Assembly: GCA_034433795.1 (NCBI GenBank)
Contig: DAOUAE010000053.1
Coordinates: 27,111 to 91,110, forward strand
Length of the DNA stretch: 64,000 nt
DNA from: DAOUAE01 sp034433795
GTDB lineage: Bacteria; Chloroflexota; UBA6077; FW602-bin22; DAOUAE01
Reading direction: 5' to 3'
Part shown: positions 1-10,381 of the stretch, in pieces
Layout: every line of letters begins with the position of its first letter
Numbering within the stretch: the first letter of the stretch is position 1
Program-made: the position numbers and the translations under genes
Notes under the pieces: generated by a model
What the model was told of the DNA's origin: nothing
The model's database searches: none
The model's input: the letters and a program-made list of their open reading frames with translations, nothing else

Positions 1-473
1 AGATCGTCGAGCGCAACCACGGGGTTGAGGACGTGGTGCTGATCGGGCTTCTGACCCGTGGCGTCCCCCTGGCCCGCCGGCTGGCCGAAAAACTGGAGGC
101 GCTGGAGCAGCGCGCGGTGCCGGTGGGGGCGCTGGACATCACCTTCTACCGCGACGACCTGGCGGTGCGCCCGCTCCAACCGGTCGTCCGGCGCACCGCC
201 ATCCCGGTGGATGTCACCGGCCGCTGCGTTATCCTGGTGGACGATGTCCTCTACACCGGCCGCAGCGTGCGGGCGGCGATGGACGAGGTGATGGACTACG
301 GACGGCCCCGCTGCATCCAGCTGGCCGTGCTCGTCGACCGGGGACACCGCGAACTGCCGATCCGCCCCGATTACGTGGGCAAAAACGTGCCCACCGCCCG
401 CAGCGAACTGGTGGCCGTCCGCCTGAGGGAAGTAGACGGGCGCGACGAGGTCGCCATCATCCGGGAGGCGTGA
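1..473 (+). CDS. pyrR: Bifunctional pyrimidine operon regulator / uracil phosphoribosyltransferase PyrR, 5' end missing
   Basis: The open frame is already running at the window edge (first full codon at base 3), so the N-terminus is lost. The visible part has the PyrR signature LIGLLTRGVPLARRL, and the PRPP-binding loop VILVDDVLYTGRS near the middle, followed by LVDRGHRELPIRPDYVGKN, all typical of the family. PyrR binds pyr mRNA in a UMP-dependent way in many bacteria and also has weak uracil phosphoribosyltransferase activity. It lies first among the visible pyr genes; its TGA overlaps the pyrB ATG. The PyrR-binding leader, if present, would lie upstream of the window. Confidence 0.95.
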   Translation, partial: IVERNHGVEDVVLIGLLTRGVPLARRLAEKLEALEQRAVPVGALDITFYRDDLAVRPLQPVVRRTAIPVDVTGRCVILVDDVLYTGRSVRAAMDEVMDYGRPRCIQLAVLVDRGHRELPIRPDYVGKNVPTARSELVAVRLREVDGRDEVAIIREA

Positions 474-1417
474 TGGTCGGGCGCAAGGATGTCCTGGACC
501 TGAACGACTTCACCGCCGCCGAGATCGAGCAGGTGCTCCGCACCGCCGACGCCATGCGGGAGATCCTGACCCGCCCGATCAAGCGGGTGCCGGCCCTGCG
601 CGGCAAGACGGTGGTCAACCTGTTCTTCGAACCGAGCACCCGCACCCGTGTCTCGTTCGAACTGGCGGCCAAGGCCCTGAGCGCCGATGTGGTCAATATC
701 AGCGCCAGCGGCAGTTCGGTCGAGAAGGGCGAGTCGCTGGTCGACACGGTCCGCACCCTCCAGGCCCTGGGGGCGGACGTGGTGGTGATGCGCCACAGCC
801 AGTCCGGCGCGCCCTACCTGGTGGCCCAGCAGGTTCAGGCTTCGGTCATCAACGCCGGCGATGGCTGGCACGCGCATCCCACCCAGGCGCTGCTCGACCT
901 CTACACGGTGCGCGAGCATTTCGGCCGGATCGCCGGGCTCCGGGTGGTCATCGTCGGCGATATCCTGCACAGTCGGGTCGCGCGCTCCAATGTCTGGGGC
1001 TTCACCCGGCTGGGGGCCCACGTCGTCCTCTGCGGCCCGCCGACGCTCCTGCCGCCCCTGGACGGCCACACCGATGGCTACGGCCTGCCGCCGGTCGCGG
1101 TCTGCACCGACCTGGAGGCCGCTCTGGAGGGGGCCGACGTGGTGATGGCCCTGCGGCTCCAGCGGGAGCGGCAGCAGGCCGGCCTCTTGCCCAGTCTGCG
1201 GGAGTACATCGCCCGCTATCAGATCACGGCCGAGCGGCTGCGCCGGACCGCCCCCCACGCCATTGTGATGCACCCCGGCCCGCTGAACGAAGGCGTGGAG
1301 ATCGCCCCGGACGTGGCCCGCTCCGACCGCTCGGTCATCGAGCAGCAGGTGACCAATGGGGTGGCCGTGCGGATGGCCCTCCTCTATCTCCTGACGGGAG
1401 CGAGCGATGAGCGCTGA
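473..1417 (+). CDS. pyrB: Aspartate carbamoyltransferase catalytic subunit
   Basis: Catalyses carbamoyl phosphate plus aspartate to carbamoyl aspartate, the committed step of UMP synthesis. The 314-residue product has the carbamoyl phosphate-binding motif FFEPSTRTRVSFE at residues 51-63, HPTQALLDLYTV in the middle and MHPGPLNEGVEI near the C-terminus. I chose the ATG that overlaps the pyrR stop (TGATG) over an in-frame GTG one codon earlier. It overlaps pyrC by 11 bases, which implies translational coupling. No pyrI regulatory-chain gene is seen; in several lineages an active PyrC homologue binds PyrB, and that is possible here but not shown. Confidence 0.97.
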   Translation: MVGRKDVLDLNDFTAAEIEQVLRTADAMREILTRPIKRVPALRGKTVVNLFFEPSTRTRVSFELAAKALSADVVNISASGSSVEKGESLVDTVRTLQALGADVVVMRHSQSGAPYLVAQQVQASVINAGDGWHAHPTQALLDLYTVREHFGRIAGLRVVIVGDILHSRVARSNVWGFTRLGAHVVLCGPPTLLPPLDGHTDGYGLPPVAVCTDLEAALEGADVVMALRLQRERQQAGLLPSLREYIARYQITAERLRRTAPHAIVMHPGPLNEGVEIAPDVARSDRSVIEQQVTNGVAVRMALLYLLTGASDER

Positions 1418-2771
1418 GAGCCTCCGGATCCTCCTGCGCGGCGGGCGGGTGATGGACCCGGCCCGCCGGCTCGACCTGACCGGCGATGTGCTGCTCGTCG
1501 GCGGGCGGATCGCCTACGCCGGCCCGCCCCTCGACCCGCGCGAGGCCGAAGCCGACCAGATCTTCGACGCCACCGGTCTGGTCATCGCCCCCGGCTTCAT
1601 CGACCTGCACTGTCACCTGCGCGAGCCCGGCCAGGAGGCCAAGGAGACCATCGCCACTGGCACCCGGGCGGCCGCCCGGGGGGGCTTCACCACGGTCTGC
1701 GCGATGGCCAACACCAGCCCGCCCATCGACTGCCGACCGCTCCTGGAGTACGTCCAGCAGACGGCCCGCCGCGAGGGCGTGGTGCGGGTCTTCTCGCTGG
1801 CGGCGGTGACCCGTGGGCTGGCCGGCCAGGAGCTGACCGAGATGGCCGAACTGGCCGCCGCCGGGGCCATCGCCTTCTCCGACGACGGCGTTCCCATCGC
1901 CTCCAGCCGCATCATGCGCGCCGCCCTGGCCTACAGCCGCCTGTGCGGACGGCCGATCATGCCGCACTGCGACGATCCGGAACTGCTGGCCGGGGGGACG
2001 ATGAACGAAGGGCCGGTGGCCGCCTGCCTGGGCCTCAAGGGCATCCCGGCCGCCGGGGAGGAGGCGATGGTCGCCCGTGACCTGGCGCTGGCCGCCCTGA
2101 CCGGCGGGCGGCTGCACATCGCCCACGTCAGCACCGCCGGCGCCGTCGACCTCATCCGGCGGGCCAAGGCCCGCGGGGTGGCCGTGACCGCCGAGGCTAC
2201 CCCTCATCATCTGGCCCTGACCGACGCCTGGGTGGCCGGCCACCGCTGGGAGGGCCACGGCCAGCCCTACGACACCAGCACCAAGGTCAATCCGCCTCTG
2301 CGCAGCGAGGCGGACCGGCAGGCCCTGCTGGCCGGCCTGCGCGACGGCACCATCGACGCCATCGCCACCGATCACGCGCCGCACACCCTGGTGGACAAAC
2401 TCTGCCCCTACGACGAGGCCGCCTTCGGCATCTCGGGGCTGGAGACGGCCCTGGGGACGCTCCTGCGCCTGGTCGAGCACGGTGAGCTCACCCTCGACCT
2501 GGTCATCGAGAAACTCACCATCGGTCCGGCCCGCGTCTTCGGCCTGCCCTACGGCACGCTCCAGCCCGGTCAGGCCGCCGATGTCGTCGTCTTCGACCCC
2601 CAGACCACCTGGGTGGTCGATCCCACCCGCTTCGCCTCGAAGGGCCGGAACACGCCCCTGGCTGGCCAGCGTCTGCGGGGCCGGGTCGAGGCCACCTTCG
2701 TCGGCGGTCGCCTGGTCCACCAGACCGAGGAGTTCGCGGCCCGACAGACACGCGCCCTGGTGACGCGGTAG
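1407..2771 (+). CDS. pyrC: Dihydroorotase, type I
   Basis: Cyclises carbamoyl aspartate to dihydroorotate in de novo pyrimidine synthesis. The 454-residue amidohydrolase shows the metal-binding motif DLHCHLREPGQEAKE (H68 and H70), further histidine ligands in PHCDD and LHIAHVST, and the catalytic aspartate in IATDHAPHT. The HCH form and the REPGQE continuation place it with class I dihydroorotases. Its length fits the family. It starts inside pyrB and is followed after 17 bases by carA. Confidence 0.97.
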   Translation: MSAESLRILLRGGRVMDPARRLDLTGDVLLVGGRIAYAGPPLDPREAEADQIFDATGLVIAPGFIDLHCHLREPGQEAKETIATGTRAAARGGFTTVCAMANTSPPIDCRPLLEYVQQTARREGVVRVFSLAAVTRGLAGQELTEMAELAAAGAIAFSDDGVPIASSRIMRAALAYSRLCGRPIMPHCDDPELLAGGTMNEGPVAACLGLKGIPAAGEEAMVARDLALAALTGGRLHIAHVSTAGAVDLIRRAKARGVAVTAEATPHHLALTDAWVAGHRWEGHGQPYDTSTKVNPPLRSEADRQALLAGLRDGTIDAIATDHAPHTLVDKLCPYDEAAFGISGLETALGTLLRLVEHGELTLDLVIEKLTIGPARVFGLPYGTLQPGQAADVVVFDPQTTWVVDPTRFASKGRNTPLAGQRLRGRVEATFVGGRLVHQTEEFAARQTRALVTR

Positions 2772-2788
2772 GCGGGAAAGGAGGACCT

Positions 2789-3910
<1,122 letters not shown>

Positions 3911-3913
3911 ACG

Positions 3914-6900
3914 ATGACGAAACCGCAGAAAGTCCTGGTCATCGGGTCGGGGCCGATCATCATCGGCCAGGCCGCCGAGTTCGACTACGCCGGCACCCAG
4001 GCCTGCAAGGCCCTGCGCGAGGAGGGGGTGACGACCGTCCTGGTCAACTCCAACCCGGCGACGATCATGACCGACGAGGAGATCGCCGACATCGTCTACA
4101 TCGAGCCGCTCACGGTCGACGTCCTCACCCGCATCATCGAACGCGAGCGCCCCGATGGCCTCCTGCCCACCCTGGGCGGCCAGACCGGGCTGAATATGGC
4201 GGTGGCTCTGGCCGACGCCGGGGTGCTCGACCGCTACGGCGTGCGGCTGCTGGGCACGCCGCTGGAGACGATCCGCCAGGCCGAGGACCGCGACCTCTTC
4301 AAGCAGCTGCTCCTCTCCATCGGCGAACCGGTGCCCCCCAGCCAGAGCGTCTACAGTCTGGAAGAGGCCTGGCGGGTTCTGGACAGCATCGGGCTGCCGG
4401 TGGTCATCCGACCGGCCTTCACCCTGGGAGGGACCGGAGGCGGCATCGCCCGCACCCGCAAGGAGTTCGAGCAGGTGGTGACCCGCGGCCTCCTGGCCAG
4501 CCCGATCCACCAGGTCCTCATCGAGCGGGCGGTTCTGGGCTGGAAGGAGATCGAGTACGAGGTGATGCGCGACGCCGCCGATACCTGCATCACCATCTGC
4601 AACATGGAGAACATCGACCCGATGGGGGTGCACACCGGCGACTCGATCGTGGTGGCGCCGTCGCAGACCCTCTCCGACCGCCAGTACCAGATGCTCCGCA
4701 GCGCCGCCCTGCGCATCATCCGGGCTCTGAAGATCGAGGGCGGCTGCAACATCCAGTTCGCCCTCGATCCCTACTCCGACCAGTACTACGTCATCGAGGT
4801 CAACCCCCGCGTCAGCCGCTCCTCGGCTCTGGCCTCGAAGGCCACCGGTTACCCCATCGCCCGGGTGGCGGCCAAGATCGCCATCGGCAAGCGGCTGGAC
4901 GAGATCCCCAACGCCGTCACCGGCAAGACCACCGCCGCCTTCGAGCCGGCCCTGGACTATGTGGTGGTCAAGATCCCGCGCTGGCCCTTCGACAAGTTCC
5001 CGCGCGGCGACCGGACCATCGGCACCCAGATGAAGGCCACCGGCGAGGTGATGGCCATCGACCGCTCGTTCGAGGCGGCCCTCCAGAAGGCGGTGCGGTC
5101 GCTGGAACTGGGCGGGCGGAGCCTGCTCTGGGAGGACCCCAGCTGGCGCGACCTGGAGACGCTCTGGCCGCTCATCGAAACCCCCAACGACCAGCGGCTC
5201 TGGGCGATCTTCGCCGCCCTGCGGCGCGAGGCCCCGGTCGAGGAGATCAGCCGCCGCAGCGGCATCGACCCCTGGTTCATCCACCGGTTCGCCCGCATCG
5301 TGGCGATGGAGCGGCGGCTCCTGACCGAGAAACTCACTCCCGACCTCCTGCGCCAGGCCAAGCGGCTGGGCTTCAGCGACAAGCAGATCGGCACCCTGGC
5401 CGATCTGCTGCCCGAACAGGTCCGCACCCTCCGCCAGGCCTGGGGCATCCGCCCGGTCTACAAGGTGGTGGACACCTGCGCCGCCGAGTTCGAGGCCGTC
5501 ACCCCTTATTTCTACAGCACCTACCAGCAGGAGAACGAGGCCGAGCCGCTGGCCGGCCCCAAGGCCCTGGTCATCGGCTCGGGGCCCATCCGCATCGGCC
5601 AGGGGATCGAGTTCGATTACTGCAGCGTCCACGCCGTCTGGGCCCTCCAGCGGGCCGGCCTCCGGGCCATCATCGTCAATTCGAACCCGGAGACGGTCTC
5701 GACCGACTTCGACACCTCCGACCGCCTCTACTTCGAGCCGCTGGATGAGGAGAGCGTCCGCGACGTTCTGGAAAACGAGGGGCTGCGCGAGACACCGGTC
5801 ATCGTCCAGTTCGGCGGCCAGACGGCCATCAACCTGGCCGAGCCGCTGCAACGGGCGGGCGCCCTCCTCCTGGGGGCCGACGCCCAGGCCATCGACATCG
5901 CCGAGGACCGCCAGCGGTTCGAGGACTTCCTGAACCGCCTGGGGATCCCGCAGCCCCCCGGCGGGGCGGTGACCAACGTCCAGGAGGCGCTGACGGTGGC
6001 CCAGCGGATCGGCTACCCGGTCCTGGTCCGCCCATCGTACGTCCTGGGCGGGCGGGCGATGGAGATCGTCTACAACGCCACCGAACTCATCCGCTACGTG
6101 ACCGCCGCCACCGCCGTCTCCAACCAGCACCCCATCCTGGTCGACAAGTACCTGGAGGGGAAGGAGGTCGAGGTCGACGCCATCTGCGACGGGACCGACG
6201 TGCTCATCCCCGGCATTATGGAGCACATCGAACGGGCCGGCGTTCACAGCGGCGACTCCATGGCCGTCTACCCCGGCATCAGCCTGAGCCCCAGCGAGGT
6301 CGAAACCATCGTCGACTACACCATCCGCATCGGACGGGCGCTGGGGCTGCGGGGTCTGCTCAACATTCAGTACGTGATCTACCAGGGCGAGGTCTACGTC
6401 CTGGAGGTCAACCCACGGGCCAGCCGCACGGTGCCCTTCCTCTCGAAGGTGACCGGGGTGCCGATGGTGGCCGTGGCCACCAACGTGATGCTCGGGCGCA
6501 GCCTGGCCGAGCAGGGCTACCGGAGCGGCCTCTGGCCCCGGCAGAACCTGGTGGCGGTCAAGGCGCCGGTCTTCTCGATGGCCAAACTGGTCGGCGTGGA
6601 CACCTACCTCGGGCCGGAGATGAAGTCCACCGGCGAGGTGATGGGCGTGGACAGCTCGTTCTATCAGGCGTTGACCAAGGCGCTGCTGGCCGCCCAGCTG
6701 ATGCTGCCGCCGACCGGGGCGCTGCTCCTGAGCATCGCCGACCGCGATAAACCCGAGGCCCTGCCACTCATCCAGCGGCTCCACCACCTGGGCTATCGCT
6801 TCTACGCCACCGAAGGGACGGCCGCGATGCTCCAGGCGGTCGGCCTGCCGGTCCAGATGATCACCAAGCGCCTCCACCAGGGCCACCCGAACGTGATCGA

Positions 6901-7135
6901 TGTCATCCGCGAGGGGCTGGTCCAGGGCGTGGTCAACACGATCACCGGGGGACGAAGCGAGATGGCCGACGGGTTCCAGATCCGGCGGGCCGCCACCGAG
7001 CGCGGCATCCCCTGCTTCACCAGCCTGGACACGCTGCGCGCGGTCATCGAGTCGCTGGCCCACGGCGGCCAGCACTACTCGGTCCGGCGCCTCTCGGAGT
7101 ACCGGCAGCAGCCGCTGGTCGAGGTCCGGCCATGA
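3914..7135 (+). CDS. carB: Carbamoyl-phosphate synthase large subunit
   Basis: The 1073-residue protein uses bicarbonate, ammonia and two ATP to make carbamoyl phosphate. The two homologous ATP-grasp halves are obvious: the first starts VLVIGSGPIIIGQAAEFDYAG, the second ALVIGSGPIRIGQGIEFDYC near residue 550, each followed by its own ATP-binding segment. The last roughly 135 residues form the MGS-like allosteric domain (GYRFYATEGTAAML, VVNTITGG). Length and order match the family fully. The stop overlaps the next gene by four bases. Confidence 0.98.
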   Translation: MTKPQKVLVIGSGPIIIGQAAEFDYAGTQACKALREEGVTTVLVNSNPATIMTDEEIADIVYIEPLTVDVLTRIIERERPDGLLPTLGGQTGLNMAVALADAGVLDRYGVRLLGTPLETIRQAEDRDLFKQLLLSIGEPVPPSQSVYSLEEAWRVLDSIGLPVVIRPAFTLGGTGGGIARTRKEFEQVVTRGLLASPIHQVLIERAVLGWKEIEYEVMRDAADTCITICNMENIDPMGVHTGDSIVVAPSQTLSDRQYQMLRSAALRIIRALKIEGGCNIQFALDPYSDQYYVIEVNPRVSRSSALASKATGYPIARVAAKIAIGKRLDEIPNAVTGKTTAAFEPALDYVVVKIPRWPFDKFPRGDRTIGTQMKATGEVMAIDRSFEAALQKAVRSLELGGRSLLWEDPSWRDLETLWPLIETPNDQRLWAIFAALRREAPVEEISRRSGIDPWFIHRFARIVAMERRLLTEKLTPDLLRQAKRLGFSDKQIGTLADLLPEQVRTLRQAWGIRPVYKVVDTCAAEFEAVTPYFYSTYQQENEAEPLAGPKALVIGSGPIRIGQGIEFDYCSVHAVWALQRAGLRAIIVNSNPETVSTDFDTSDRLYFEPLDEESVRDVLENEGLRETPVIVQFGGQTAINLAEPLQRAGALLLGADAQAIDIAEDRQRFEDFLNRLGIPQPPGGAVTNVQEALTVAQRIGYPVLVRPSYVLGGRAMEIVYNATELIRYVTAATAVSNQHPILVDKYLEGKEVEVDAICDGTDVLIPGIMEHIERAGVHSGDSMAVYPGISLSPSEVETIVDYTIRIGRALGLRGLLNIQYVIYQGEVYVLEVNPRASRTVPFLSKVTGVPMVAVATNVMLGRSLAEQGYRSGLWPRQNLVAVKAPVFSMAKLVGVDTYLGPEMKSTGEVMGVDSSFYQALTKALLAAQLMLPPTGALLLSIADRDKPEALPLIQRLHHLGYRFYATEGTAAMLQAVGLPVQMITKRLHQGHPNVIDVIREGLVQGVVNTITGGRSEMADGFQIRRAATERGIPCFTSLDTLRAVIESLAHGGQHYSVRRLSEYRQQPLVEVRP

Positions 7136-8094
7136 CCCGCTGGCCATTGCTCCTGCTGGCCCTGCTCGCCCTGGTCGGAGGGATATGGCTCCTCCACCGG
7201 GCCCCCGTGGTCCCGGTGACCGCCCAGGGGCTGGCCGGTGCCCCGCCGGGACGCCTTCTCTACACCCGGCGGGGCGACCTCTGGCTCTGGCAGAACGGCA
7301 GCGCCCGCCAGATCACCGCCGGCCAGCGGTACGAGGGACCAGCCTGGTCGCCCGACGGCCAGCGGATCGCCCTCAGCGAGGTCGGTGAGAACCACTCGGA
7401 TATCGTCCTCCTCACCCCGGCCGGGCAGCGCCTGCTGCCACTCACCCGGCACTGGAGCGCCACCCGGGTCATCGACTCCAGCTGGGGACGTAAACCGGCC
7501 TGGTCGCCCGACGGCGCCCGCCTGGCCTACATCTCCGACGCCGGCTGGTACAACGCCAGCCAGCGCTTCGACATGTCGCTCTGGCTGGTCAACGCCACCG
7601 GCGGCGGTCAGCGACGGCTGCTGGCCGGGGCGCCGGGCCACGGTCTGGACTGGCCCACCTGGTCGCCCGACGGCCGCCGGCTCGCCGTCACCGGTCTGCT
7701 CGACGACGACGTCACCCAGATCTACAGCGTCTCCCTGACCGGCGCCTGGACCCGTCTGACCCGGCATCGCCAGGGAGCCTACGACCCGGCCTGGTCGCCC
7801 GACGGCGACTTCATCGCCTATATCGCCCGCGAGAACGGCCAGCACGCTCTCTGGGTGATGAACGCCGACGGCAGCGACCCGGTGCTCCTGCTCGGGGGCG
7901 AGCCCAAACGGGCACCGACCTGGTCGCCGGACGGCCGCTACCTGGCCTTTTTGCAGCTGATGGGGAGCGGTTTCGACCTCTACGTGGTCGAAGTCCAGCG
8001 TCAGGGGACACGCCTGGTCATGGTGGGACAGCCCCGGCGGCTGACCAGCGGCCAGGATATCGATGAGACCTCGGGCCTGAGCTGGGGCCGGTGA
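7132..8094 (+). CDS. Membrane-anchored TolB/WD40-like beta-propeller protein
   Basis: The 320-residue product has one hydrophobic helix at residues 4-21, then a short linker and repeats of the TolB-type blade motif. At least five copies of (P)xWSPDGxxIA can be read: AWSPDGQRIALSE, AWSPDGARLAYIS, TWSPDGRRLAVTG, AWSPDGDFIAYIA and TWSPDGRYLAFLQ. This predicts an extracytoplasmic beta-propeller held by an N-terminal anchor. Such domains usually bind proteins or ligands and no enzyme activity can be assigned. It overlaps carB by ATGA and is so transcribed with the pyr genes, although a role in pyrimidine metabolism is not evident. Confidence 0.85.
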   Translation: MTRWPLLLLALLALVGGIWLLHRAPVVPVTAQGLAGAPPGRLLYTRRGDLWLWQNGSARQITAGQRYEGPAWSPDGQRIALSEVGENHSDIVLLTPAGQRLLPLTRHWSATRVIDSSWGRKPAWSPDGARLAYISDAGWYNASQRFDMSLWLVNATGGGQRRLLAGAPGHGLDWPTWSPDGRRLAVTGLLDDDVTQIYSVSLTGAWTRLTRHRQGAYDPAWSPDGDFIAYIARENGQHALWVMNADGSDPVLLLGGEPKRAPTWSPDGRYLAFLQLMGSGFDLYVVEVQRQGTRLVMVGQPRRLTSGQDIDETSGLSWGR

Positions 8095-8153
8095 TCCGCC
8101 GGCCCGGCGGAACGGGCGCCCGCCCAGAATCGCTCGGTTTCACGGAGGTGCCA

Positions 8154-9176
8154 GTGCCACGCGTCGCCGTTATCGGCTGCGGTTCCATCGCCCAGACCCA
8201 TATTCCGGCCATCCAGAGCGTCCCCGCCCTCAGCCTGGCCGGCGTCTTCGACGCCGATCCGGACCGCGCCCGGCGCACGGCCGAGCGCTACCAGGTGGCG
8301 CGGATCTTTGAGAGCTGGGCCGAGGTTCTGGCCGACCCGACGGTCGAGGTCGTCGCCCTGCTCCTGCCGCACGACCTGCACTGCGCCTACACCGTCGAGG
8401 CGCTGGCCGCCGGCAAGCACGTGGTGGTTGAGAAACCGATGGCCGTCAGCCTGGCCGAGGCCGACGAGATGATCGCCGCCGCCCGCCGCTACCGCCGGGT
8501 GCTGATGCCGGTCCACAACCGTCTGTTCGACCCGGCGGTCGAAAAACTCCGCGACCTGGTCGCCAGCGGCGCCATCGGCGAGGTCTACCTCGCCCAGACC
8601 AACGGCTGGGAGCCGCCCAGCACGGTCAGCGTCCGCCCCTGGCTGGGGACCGGGCGCGGCGGCGGTGGGGTGTTTATGGCTCAGGCCGTCCACGCCGCCT
8701 ATCTCCTGCGGGCCCTGGTGGGTGAGGTGGCCCGCATCGCCGCCTTCGAGGGCGGCCGCAAGGTCGTGCCCATGCAGGACGAGGACACGATGGTGGCCAC
8801 GCTGACCTTCCGGAACGGCGCGGTCGGGGTGATGACCGCCACCTTCGCCCAGGCCACCGGCCCGGGTGAGCACAGCGTCACCCTCTTCGGCACCGCCGGC
8901 TGGGCCTGCCAGCGCCTGGCCTGGGCGGGCGAGGAGCGCCGGCAGGAGCTGCTGGTCGTCTCGCCGACTCTCTTCGGCGACACGGCCATCCACGCCCTCA
9001 CGGTTCCGACCGGGAACGCCTTCGCCCGCCTCTGGCAGCGCTTCGCCGAAAGCCTGCAGGCCGGCCAGGAGCCGCCGGTGACGGCTCAGGACGGGCGGGC
9101 GGCGGTCGAGATCATCCTGGCTGGCTACCGGTCGGCCGAGACCGGCACCGTGGTATCGCTGCCGCTGGAGGGGTGA
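8154..9176 (+). CDS. Gfo/Idh/MocA family NAD(P)-dependent oxidoreductase
   Basis: The N-terminal Rossmann fold begins RVAVIGCGSIAQTHIPAI and the family EKP motif is present in VVVEKPMAVSLAEADEM. The C-terminal half is the usual alpha/beta substrate domain. Members oxidise or reduce sugars and cyclitols; the substrate here is unknown. An upstream in-frame GTG at 8091 overlaps the previous stop, but a strong GGAGGTG lies at 8144-8150 just before GTG 8154, and the conserved fold starts there, so I use 8154. It overlaps the following glycosyltransferase frame, which hints at a small sugar-modifying unit at the end of the pyr operon. Confidence 0.9.
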   Translation: MPRVAVIGCGSIAQTHIPAIQSVPALSLAGVFDADPDRARRTAERYQVARIFESWAEVLADPTVEVVALLLPHDLHCAYTVEALAAGKHVVVEKPMAVSLAEADEMIAAARRYRRVLMPVHNRLFDPAVEKLRDLVASGAIGEVYLAQTNGWEPPSTVSVRPWLGTGRGGGGVFMAQAVHAAYLLRALVGEVARIAAFEGGRKVVPMQDEDTMVATLTFRNGAVGVMTATFAQATGPGEHSVTLFGTAGWACQRLAWAGEERRQELLVVSPTLFGDTAIHALTVPTGNAFARLWQRFAESLQAGQEPPVTAQDGRAAVEIILAGYRSAETGTVVSLPLEG

Positions 9177-9187
9177 CCCGCCCTGTC

Positions 9188-10297
9188 ATGCACATCGGGA
9201 TCGACGCCAGCCGGGCGGCCCGCCCGGTGCGGACGGGCCTGGAGGGCTACAGCTTCCACCTCATCCGGGCTCTGGTCCGTCAGCCCCGGCCGCACCGCTA
9301 CACCCTGTACACTCCATCGCCGCTGCCGCCCGACCTGCTGGCCGGCCCCCACGTCGCGGTCCGGCTGCTGCCCTTCCCCCGACTCTGGACCCACGGCCGG
9401 CTGGCCTGGGAGATGGCCCGCCGGCCGCCCGATCTCCTGTTCGTCCCGGCCCATGTCCTGCCGGTGGTCCGGCCAGCCCGGAGCGTGGTCACGGTCCACG
9501 ATCTGGGCTATCTCTACTATCCGCGAGCCCATCCACCCCTCCGCTGGCTCTATCTTTACCTGGGCACCGGCTTCAACTGTCGGGCGGCCACGCTGCTCAT
9601 CGCCGATTCGGAGAGCACCCGCCAGGATCTCATCCGGCACTACCGCGTGCCCGCCGACCGTATTCGGGTGGTGCCGCTGGGCTGCGACCCGATCTACCGC
9701 CCCCTGCCCCCGGACCAGGCCCGGGCGGTGGCCGCCCGCTACGGTCTGACCGGACCGTTCTTTCTCTTTATCGGCAGCCTCCATCCGCGCAAAAACATCG
9801 GCCTGCTCCTGCGGGCCTTCGCCCTCTTCCGGGCGACCGGCCGGCCTCACCACCTGGCCCTGGCCGGCGCCCCCGGCTACCAGGCGGGACAGTTCCAGAC
9901 GGCAGCCCGCCGCCTGGGGCTGGGCGAGAGCGTGCATTTCCTGGGCTACGTCCCGGCGGAGGACCTCCCGGCGCTGCTGAACGCGGCCGTCGCCCTGGTC
10001 TTCCCCTCGCTCTACGAGGGGTTCGGTCTTCCGGTGCTGGAGGCGATGGCCGTGGGGACGCCGGTCCTGGCCGCCCGGACGTCGTCGCTGCCCGAGGTGG
10101 TCGGGCCGGCCGGCCTGCTCCTTGACCCCCACGACCCGGCGGCCTGGGCGGAGGCGATGGCCCGGATCGCCGACGACGCCGGGCTCCACGCCGATCTCCG
10201 GGCGCGCGGGCGCGCCCGCGCCCGACAGTTCTCGTGGGAGCGTTGCGCCGCCGAGACGCTGGCCGTGCTGGAGGCGGCCGCAGCGCGCGCCGGCTGA
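9188..10297 (+). CDS. Glycosyltransferase family 4 (GT-B)
   Basis: The 369-residue protein begins MHIGIDASRAARPV and has the GT4 C-terminal donor-binding half: FFLFIGSLHPRKNIGLLL, then PSLYEGFGLPVLEAMAVGTPV with the E-x7-E motif, and SSLPEVVGPAGLLLDP. It resembles mannosyl- or glucosyltransferases that start with a GIDA motif. An upstream in-frame GTG at 9173 overlaps the preceding stop and could be used instead. The acceptor is unknown. It is the last gene of the long pyr-led unit; a new promoter follows at 10328. Confidence 0.9.
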   Translation: MHIGIDASRAARPVRTGLEGYSFHLIRALVRQPRPHRYTLYTPSPLPPDLLAGPHVAVRLLPFPRLWTHGRLAWEMARRPPDLLFVPAHVLPVVRPARSVVTVHDLGYLYYPRAHPPLRWLYLYLGTGFNCRAATLLIADSESTRQDLIRHYRVPADRIRVVPLGCDPIYRPLPPDQARAVAARYGLTGPFFLFIGSLHPRKNIGLLLRAFALFRATGRPHHLALAGAPGYQAGQFQTAARRLGLGESVHFLGYVPAEDLPALLNAAVALVFPSLYEGFGLPVLEAMAVGTPVLAARTSSLPEVVGPAGLLLDPHDPAAWAEAMARIADDAGLHADLRARGRARARQFSWERCAAETLAVLEAAAARAG

Positions 10298-10327
10298 GCG
10301 GGCGCGCCCGCAGGCCACCCGGTCCTG

Positions 10328-10336
10328 TGCTAAAAT
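10328..10336 (+). promoter_or_regulatory. Extended -10 promoter for the 10382 gene
   Basis: TGCTAAAAT matches an extended -10 (TGn plus TAAAAT) and stands out in a GC-rich gap between genes. No good -35 is seen, as expected for this class. It lies about 45 bases before the ATG at 10382. Confidence 0.5.
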
Positions 10337-10381
10337 GTCTTCAGGCGGTAGGCCGCTATCCGGAGGGAGGCCCTGTGACCG

